Source: Tetradesmus obliquus
Taxonomy: Eukaryota > Chlorophyta > Chlorophyceae > Sphaeropleales > Scenedesmaceae
Reading direction: 5' to 3'
Assembly (NCBI GenBank): GCA_030272155.1
Contig: CP126192.1
Span: forward strand, 2,886,501 to 2,950,500
DNA: 64,000 bases
The notes beneath the pieces are model-generated. The model saw nothing but the letters and a program-made list of their open reading frames with translations. It was not told the DNA's origin and ran no database searches. The translations under genes were made by a program, and so were the position numbers. The first letter of the stretch is position 1, and every line of letters begins with the position of its first letter. Shown one piece after another: positions 56,690 through 64,000 of the stretch.

Positions 56690-58973
56690 GCCAGCAGGAA
56701 AGAAGCAGGCAGCCAAGAAGCATCGGCAGGCTGCAGGAAGCCTCACTGCATCCCAGGCAGACCCAGCAGCATGTGTGCGGATCCACGGCTACCTCACCAC
56801 AATCCCAGCACTTGCTGACTGCTGTGGTGATCAGTGGCTGGCTGGCCCGCTGGCCAGCCACATGCAGCTGTGCGTGCGGCTTGCTTGGGCAGTGCTGCGC
56901 TGCGAGGGTGCCAGCCCTAACAGCAGCGGCGGCTACTCCACTTGCAGGACCGCAGAGGAATACGGTACGGCCGCATTGATCTATGCAGCCGCAGCGGTGC
57001 TACATTTGGTAAGAAACCTGGCCAAAGAGCTGTCGCCCTCCTATCAGCCCAGCAATGAGTTTCCACAGCTGGCAGACGGCGCAGCTAGCAATGCCCTCTA
57101 CTGCCTGCTGCTGATGAACCTTGCGCAGCATGCCATGTGGCTGCAAAAGAATGTAGCAGAGCAGCGCAATGGGCAGGAGGCGCTCCCAGAGCAGCACCAC
57201 AGCCTGCTGCTGCAAGAGCTGGGTGTTGAGTGGCTGGCGCAGGGTGTGCTGCCCAAGCTGCCAGCAGCATCTGTCAATGAAATCGGAGCCGCAATGGTGG
57301 CGCTGAGGCACCACATGAATCTGGCGGCATCAGTGCGTGATGTTGCGGGCGGCGGCAGCAGCAGCAGCGGTGATGCGGGTGTACTGCCTCCGTCCTCATC
57401 CGCAGCAGCAGCTGCTGCTGCTGCTGCTGCTGCAAGCGGCAGCTGTGGCTGTAGCGCTGTGGAGGCAGCAGCGCTGCTGACGCTGCTGCAGGCCACGCTG
57501 CTGGTTGCAGGAATCTGCCGTGACGCGTTTGAAGCCACCGCGTGTGGATTGAAAGGCTTCCTTGCAGCACTCGGGGGTCCAGCGCGTGAGGCAGCAGCAG
57601 CTGTGCTGCTGCAGCCAGTCCTCACGCAGCTGCTGCCAACAAGCGTCACAGCTGCGAATGCTAGCGTGCGAGCAGCTGAGGAGCAAGCAAGCAGTACTAG
57701 CTTCCCGTGGTCTCACGTGGCCACTGCCGCCGCCTGCATCACAGCCGGAGCCAGCTGCATGCCTGGTTGACGTGACGGGAACTCTGCATGCTTTGCTTGG
57801 CACAGGTGGGCAGCAAAAGCTTTGCTGCTGCCACACAGATTTCTGAGCCTATCTTTCTGCAGAGCATGCTGTGTTCAACTTGCTTGCCATTGATTTCTCG
57901 CCTAACATCACTGCACAGGCCGCATTGTTGCTTCCTTTGAGTAGAGCAGAGGCTGAGCACAGCAGCTGTTCAATAACGCATGCAGCCATGCATGCATGCA
58001 GCACAGCCGCTCCCCACGCAATTGGCACCTCATTATGATACTGGTGTGCTTGCCTGCTGCCATGCGTTTTGAATAGACGTACTAATGGCGACTGTGTTGC
58101 GGGGTTGCTGTGGTCTGCTTGCAGGCGCTGCGGCAGCCGAGCTGCGCAAGGCGTACAGCAGCCACCCGCAGCAGGTGTGCCAGGGCTTGGAGGCAGCGCT
58201 GCGCCTCCTGCTGCTGCACGCCGTGATCAGTGGCACCGGTGCAGCAGCCACACTGGGTAGCGCAGCACGCCGCTTTGTGAGCAGCAAGCCAGGCAGCAGC
58301 AGCAGCAGCAGCAGCAGTGATGGGCCAGCTGTGTATGGCCCTGCAGCCAAGCAGCTGTTCTCGCTGCTTGTGACGTGCGTGAAGGCGGCTGATCAGCAGG
58401 TTACGAGCAGCAGCAGCAACAGTGATAGGGATTGCACTTCAGAAAATGCTGCTGCACCCTCCACAACACTGGCTGACATCTTGATCAGCCAGGGGGAATG
58501 CTCCAAGGTGCTGAAGGCCAGCCGTTGTGTAGAAGGCTGGCTGCAGCTGCTGCTGCAGGGCCGCTGCCTGTCACAGCTCGCCAAGTGCGCAGTGCTGGCG
58601 CAGCGCTGGGCAGCAGAACAGCAGGCTACTGCAGCTGGGCAGCAGGGCTGCTGCCAAGAGGCAGATGCACGTGCAGCAGATCTTCTTGACCTGCAGGTTG
58701 CAGCGCTGTTCAGCAAGCAGCAGGAGGCCGTGATAGCTTCCCTGAAGCGCGCAGTCAATGCGTGCACCGCAAGCCTGGCTGCTGCTGGCTTGCAGCTGCC
58801 GGGTGATGCAGCAGCTGCTGCAAAGGCGCTAGCAAAGCTGCAGCGGCAGGCCGAGGCACTGCAGCAGCAGCTGCAGTCGTACCCAGGCCCGCCGAAGCAG
58901 CAGGAGCATCAGCAGCAAGCAAGCACCGCAATGAAGGCCAAGGCCAGAGAAGGCAACGGTGCTGGAAGCAGCA

Positions 58974-59005
<32 letters not shown>

Positions 59006-59485
59006 GCGCAGGAGCCGCAGCAAGCGCAGCAGAAGGGGCAGCAGACGGAGTCACAGCGTTGGCCTAGCAGCAGTAGTAGCAGCTGTTGCAGTCACAGCAG
59101 CAGGTGCAGCATGCTGGATTGTGAGCAGCAAGAGGACCAACAGGGGCAGGAAGATAGGCAGCAGGAGCAGCAGCAGCAGCAGAGACAGCAGCCACAGCAA
59201 GGATTTCAAGGCCAGCAGGCTGAGCAGCTGGCCCAGGCGCTGCAGCAGTTTGGGCATGCCATCTGCCTGCAGCTGCCTGTGCCGTACTGGTGCTGCAACC
59301 CTGCCTGCAGCAACGTGCAGGAGTGCAGCGAGGTTGAGCTGGTGTCCCGCAAGGTCAGCCGGTGCGCTGGCTGCGCCACTGCACGCTTCTGCAGCAAGTC
59401 CTGCCAGCAGCAGTGCTGGCAAGGGCAGCATGCGCCAGTGTGCAAGCGCATCGCCGCGGCACGCAAGGGCCAGCACAAGGAGTAG
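55757..59485 (+). pseudogene. MYND-finger protein, tandem copy B, probably degenerate
   Basis: Exons by homology to copy A: 55757.., 56099..56339, 56578..57805 and 58125..59485. Three defects are visible. (1) After exon 1 the strong donor GTAAGA at 55924 would leave two extra bases and lead to a stop; only a weak GTACAG donor at 55910 keeps frame. (2) The seventh codon of exon 3 is TGA (56595-56597) where A and C have TTG/TTA. (3) Near 57700-57715 the frame shifts between EEQASSTSFPW and GLTWPLPPP before the conserved ACLVDVTGTLHALLGTG. Exon 4 is intact, with an undamaged MYND finger ending HAPVCKRIAAARKG. A shifted acceptor at 56602 would skip the TGA in frame, so partial function cannot be excluded. 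Shorter products from internal starts are also possible. Confidence 0.65.
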
Positions 59486-60110
59486 CTGATGGTGGCATGC
59501 GTGCTGCACCAAACACAGTAGCAAAATCTGACAATTCCATGTGAACATTGCACAACAGATTATCATCATCTTGCAGAGACAGACCATGCTGTGTCTTGCT
59601 TGAGGATCAGCTTCAATGACGGTTGAACAGTGTAACAGGACAGGCTCAGTCTGACTGTGACGAAACCAGGCAGCTTGTGATTTGAATTATAGACTCATAT
59701 GTTTATGGCTGCAGCTTCGCCGTGGCCTTCGACCCGTTAGCTGGAGTGGTGCCGCGTTACGCTCCCCCGCCCGCGCTCGTACATGGCTTGTTCTTCTCCC
59801 CTCGCAGCATTGTCCTGTTGCCTATCGTACGCTAAATGAATACATCTCAGCTTAAACCGAGCGTCATTGCCCGCAGGCAGTACAGCACCTGGTTGCCTTC
59901 ACTGTGCGCCGAGCACTTTGGCGGTTGATTTGAGTGCCAGTTCCTGGCACGTGATGCCCAGCACAGCCAGGCAACACTTGTAGACACATCACACCACACT
60001 AAAACGGGATCGGGACCAGCAGCAGCTGCTGCTGCACGAACAGCAACAGCAGCGACTGTAGCAACAGCAGCAGCAGCCCTGGCAGCAGGAGCAGCGCTAG
60101 CGTCAGTGCC
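59486..60110. other. Intergenic between MYND copies B and C
   Basis: 3' flank of B and 5' flank of C. It is richer in CG than the flanks of A and B and lacks their shared block. No gene seen. Confidence 0.6.
59631..59635 (+). terminator. Candidate TGTAA polyadenylation signal (MYND copy B)
   Basis: TGTAA lies 146 bases past the copy B stop codon. Confidence 0.4.
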
Positions 60111-62656
60111 ATGGAAATGCAACAAACAACCAGCGGATTGCAAGAAACAATTGGCAAAGAGTCAGCTGGCTTGGTCAAGCTGCTGCAGCCACTCACCACA
60201 GCACCGGACCTGGCATGTCTGGACGAGCGTGGGTCGGCAGTCGATGTGGTGAATAGCTTCTTCAAAGAAGCAGAGATATCGCCTGGCTCAGACAGCACCT
60301 CAAACGGGAGAAGCAAGCAAGCCATCTTGGAGGTAGGTAAACCGTAGTTGCGCCTGCAATGCTGCATCCACAGTGACAGCAAGTCGCGGGTCCTGCGTGC
60401 GGTGCCCAGTAACAGCTCACTGTAAGGTGGGGATGGCTAAGGGACTACGCAGTTTTCGCAGTTCCATCAGATTGCTGCTGCCTTATGCTCCTGCGCTGAC
60501 TTGCAGGAGCTGGTATGCCAGCATGGCATGTTCAAGCTGCTGATGCAGGCAACTGGCAGGGCACTGCAGCTGATGCTGAAGGCCACCAGCAAGGAAAAGA
60601 GCAAGCGCAGGCTGCTCAGGGCGTTCATGCAGCAGCAGATGCTGCTGCCGACTTTTGCTGGCGCCTGGAAAAGTTGCACACGTGATATGGCACCAGCGAA
60701 AGCAGCAGCAATGAAGCAGTCAGTGCTGCAGCAGCTTCAAGAAACCGGTATGCAGCAGACTCACACGTAGCATAGCCTGCTTTGTTGCTGGCCCATTTCC
60801 ATCAAAACAAAGCAATACTGCCCTGGTTCATGCAGCAGTATATGCTGCAAGCATCAGCCACAAGAGAATATCAGCTGATTGAAATTGGTGTGCAATTTTG
60901 TCTCTGTTCTGTTCTCCTACGCTGTTGCTTGTGACTCTCTCCTGCGCCGCTTGCAGAATTCCTGCAAACATCCTTAGCTGCATGTGAGCGTGACACGGCC
61001 TGGCTAGAGCAGCAGCTGCTGCTGCAGCACACCAGGCAGCAGCGACAACAGCAGCAGCAGCAGCCAGGGGCAAAGAAGCAGGCAGCCAAGAAGCAACGGC
61101 AGGCTGCAGGCAGCCTCACTGCAGCCCAGGCAGACGCAGCAGCCTGTATCAGGATTGACAGCTATCTTAGCACGTTCCCAGCGCTAGCTGACTGCTGTGG
61201 AGACGAGGTGCTGACTGGCCCGCTCGCGCCCCACATGCAGCTGTGTGTGCGGCTTGCTTGGGCAGTGCTGCGCTGTGACGATGCCAGCGGCAGCAGCAGC
61301 AGCAGGACATGCAGCACTGCAGAGCAGTACGCCAGGGTCGCATTGACCATCGCAGCCGGTCATGTATTGAGTATGATGGAACGCCTGGTTAACCCGCTGG
61401 CAAGTGGGTTCAAGCACAACGGGGAGTTCCCAAAGCTGGCGGATGGTGCAGCTAGCAATGCTATGTACCGCCTGCTGCTGGTGAACCTGGCTCTATACTG
61501 CACGGCAGTGCAGGAGAATGTAGCAGCGCGGAGCAGCGGGCAAAAGGCGCTGCCGGAGCAGCACCACAGGCTGCTGCTGCAGGAGCTGGGCGTTGAGTGG
61601 CTGGCGCACAGCGAGGTGCGGAAGCACGCGTCAGCATCAGTGACAGGCATTGCTGCAGCAATGGTGGCGCTGAGGCATCATATGAATGCAGCAGCAGCAG
61701 CAGCAGCAGCTCGTGCAGTTGACGGCAGCAGCAGCAGCACGAATGTGCTGTCACCCTCCTCACCAACTGCAAGCGGCGGCAGCAGCAGCTGTAGCGCGCT
61801 GGAAGAGGCAGCGATGCTGACGCTGTCGCAGGCCCTGCTGCTGCTGCTCGCTGACATGGGCAGCATTGGGCTGGAGTACATTACATCCCTTGTGAGTAGC
61901 TTCCTCACATCACTCAGCAGTCCAGCGCGTGAGGCAGCAGCAGCTGTGCTGCTGCAGCCATTCCTCACGCAGCTGCTGCCAGCGAGCTCAGCGACTGCAA
62001 AAGCCGCCATGCAAATAGCAGCCGAAGCAGGTGATGTGGAGTGGCTGCAAATGCTGTCAGGAGGGCAGCCGGCACTGATGCTGCAGCAGCCAGCAGTGGC
62101 GCCAGCGGGGCAGTGCAGCAGGTGCCAGCTGGCCAGGCGCCGTGGCTTATTGAGTTGGCAGAGGCTCTGCATGTGCTGCTTGACACAGGTAGGTGACAAC
62201 AGCACGGTGTCTGTGTGGCTTTGCGTTGTTGAATTCACCTTCTCTGCAATAGCCGTTCTTTGACCAGGGTACCCAGGGCACCTGTACAGGCCCGACCTGT
62301 GATTGTGTGGCCTGCAGCGTGTTGAGCTTGCAGTATGGCAGGAAGCGAGTACAGCAGCTGTGACGCGCCTTCTGCACCCATGCATGCCATGCAGTGCATG
62401 TGTGCATTTTGCTGGCTGTCACTGCACTATGCCCTGTGATGTACTGCCTTGTTAGAGCTCTGTGGGGTGGGATGGTTGCTTGTAGGTGCTGCTGCCACCA
62501 CGCTGCACGAAGCATACAGCAGCCATCCGCAGCAGGTGTGCCAGAGCTTGGAGGCAGCGCTGCGCGTTACGCTGCAGGCGCAGCATGCTGTGCAGGACAG
62601 CTCTAGCAGGATTGTCAAGTTTGTCAAGGCAACATGCAGCGTTGTGAGCTGCAACC

Positions 62657-62696
<40 letters not shown>

Positions 62697-62779
62697 TAGG
62701 CACGCTGTGTGCGGCCATGCAGACAAGCAGCTGTTCTCGTTGCTGGTGACGTGCGTGAAGGCTACCAGCCAGCAAATTG

Positions 62780-62816
<37 letters not shown>

Positions 62817-63633
62817 TGATGGCAGCAGCTGCTCTTCTGACATTGACCCCAAGGCCAGTTTGCACCTCTGGGGCATCCAGGAGCTATGCTTTGAGTTGTT
62901 AAAGGCCTGGTCACATGTTGAAGTCTCGCAGCAGCTGCTGCTGCAGGGTCGTTGGCTGTCACAGCTCGCTAGCTCTGCAATGCTGCTGCAGCGTCGCGCT
63001 GCAGAACAGCAGGCCTCCGCAGCTGAGCAGCAGCTGCACAGCCAAGAGGTAGCAGCAGAAGCAGCACACCTTGCAGCATTGGCCAGCAAGCAGCAGGAGA
63101 CCATGGCTGCAGCAGTGATGTCCACAGTTCAGTTGTGCATTGCCAGCTTGACTGCTGCAGCCGTACAGCTGCCAGGTGAAACAACCGCTGCTGCAAAGGC
63201 ATTGGCAAAGCTGCAGCAGCAGGGCAAGGCACTGCTAGGGCGGTTGCATTCGTACCCAGGCCTGCCACAGCAGCAGGCAGAGCAGCAGCAGCAGCAGCAA
63301 GAGGAACAACCGCAGCAGAACAACAGGGAGCAGCAGCAGCAGCGGCAGCAGCAGTGGGTCCAAGGCCAGCAGGCTGAGCAGCTGGTGCAGGCCCTGCAGC
63401 AGTGTGGGCATGCCATCTGCCTGCAGCTGCCTGTGCCGTACTGGTGCTGCAACCCTGCCTGCAGCAACCTGCAGGAGTGCAGCGAGCTTGAGCTGGTGTC
63501 CCGCAAGGTCAGCCGGTGCTCTGGCTGCGCCACTGCACGCTTCTGCAGCAAGTCCTGCCAGCAGCAGTGCTGGAAGGGGCAGCACGCACCGGTGTGCAAG
63601 CGCATCGCCGCGGCACGCCAGCAGAAAGAGTAG
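60111..63633 (+). CDS. MYND-finger protein, tandem copy C
   Basis: Exons 60111..60332, 60507..60747, 60957..62030, 62087..62188 and 62486..63633 give 928 residues in phase. It parallels copy A throughout: PLTTAPDLACLDERG, CQHGMFKLLMQATGRALQL, EQHHRLLLQELGVEWLAH, AAMVALRHHMNAAA, SSHPQQVCQSLEAALR, and the C-terminal MYND finger (~866-916: CNPACSN, RCSGCATARFCSKSCQQQCW). Copies A and B have a single exon 3. In C the frame breaks near 62030, and I propose a 56-nt intron (62031-62086, GTGATG to CTGCAG) that restores EAAASSGASGAV and ALHVLLDTG. A plain frameshift is the alternative, making C a pseudogene. Exon 4 uses the acceptor TTGTAG. Function unknown. Confidence 0.7.
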
Positions 63634-64000
63634 TTTGTGACGGTCATTACTAATGTAAGTAGTACTATAGCACGCGCGCGGGCTTGACCGTGTCAGCACA
63701 GGTTTTGGTTGCGCATGCGCTTTCTGACAACATGGCATCACACCCATGATGGGTCGTCACGCCGTCTCTGTGAGCACCCTTGTCAGTTCCAACTCGATTG
63801 GGGCTGCTTTGGTGTCACACGCTCGACATGTAGGGACGGCTTGCAGTCTATGAGAAGCGTCACCGCATCATACATGATGCAGCAGGAGACAACCTGCAAC
63901 GCATCAGCAGCCGCCTTCAACGCTGTATACACGTAGCTACAGCAGCATTCACGTTTTTACGTTTGTTGTGTTACACAACGCTAACGCACACTTGATCAGC
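63634..64000. other. 3' flank of MYND copy C to window end
   Basis: No gene is seen. A further paralogue could begin beyond the window. Confidence 0.5.
63654..63658 (+). terminator. Candidate TGTAA polyadenylation signal (MYND copy C)
   Basis: TGTAA lies 21 bases past the copy C stop codon. Confidence 0.6.

Noticed and set aside
1..64000. tRNA, rRNA, CRISPR arrays or complete transposons
   Set aside because: I found no cloverleaf with conserved T-loop bases, no rRNA core words, no spacer-repeat array and no transposase or reverse-transcriptase motifs. A covariance or profile search could still find weak ones.

Overview
The window looks like nuclear DNA of a green alga, most plausibly a chlorophyte of the Sphaeropleales/Scenedesmaceae type. 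This is inferred from gene content and style, not from a species match. Genes are intron-rich with GTGAG/GTGCG donors, several ends carry a TGTAA polyadenylation motif, CAG/CTG trinucleotide runs are everywhere (polyQ, polyA and polyS in proteins, CTG runs at splice acceptors), and there are plant-type genes (phytol kinase, BAT1-like permease) plus algal-style MYND zinc-finger proteins. I rebuilt exon structures by hand from splice sites, reading phase and family motifs. In almost all multi-exon models every junction closes in frame.

Layout, left to right. 1-1399 (-): 5' part of an F-box-like/LRR gene. 2020-5394 (-): G-patch plus C2H2 protein of the GPATCH8 type. 5958-8658 (-): JMJD7-type JmjC oxygenase with a polyQ N-terminus. 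9761-13170 (+): conserved-looking protein of unknown function, possibly NTF2-like. 14162-20002 (-): CDKAL1-type tRNA methylthiotransferase with a membrane anchor. 21171-21731 (+): orphan single-exon gene. 25321-29466 (-): BAT1/GABA-permease-like amino-acid transporter with a 19-nt microexon. 31938-33661 (-): phytol kinase. 34051-35427 (+): secreted ML-domain protein. 36333-44810 (-): FANCJ/BRIP1 helicase of 1,669 residues with a giant polyQ tail. 45652-47439 (-): intronless ESS2/DGCR14 splicing factor. 48074-50818 (+): MYND/MSS51-like protein. 51348-63633 (+): three tandem paralogues ending in a MYND finger (A, B, C), of which B appears degenerate.

The genes do not form a single pathway. Recognisable roles are RNA splicing (GPATCH8-like, ESS2), tRNA modification and translation (CDKAL1, JMJD7), DNA cross-link repair (FANCJ), tocopherol/phytol salvage (phytol kinase), lipid binding (ML) and amino-acid transport.

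Two things stand out. First, introns of at least four genes carry decayed tandem copies of the edge of the neighbouring exon, including its splice donor or acceptor; the CDKAL1 gene has a five-copy array of one exon start. Second, the right-hand 12 kb is a recent tandem array of large MYND proteins of unknown function. Each copy carries different small lesions or possible new splice events, so the array seems to be caught in the process of diverging.
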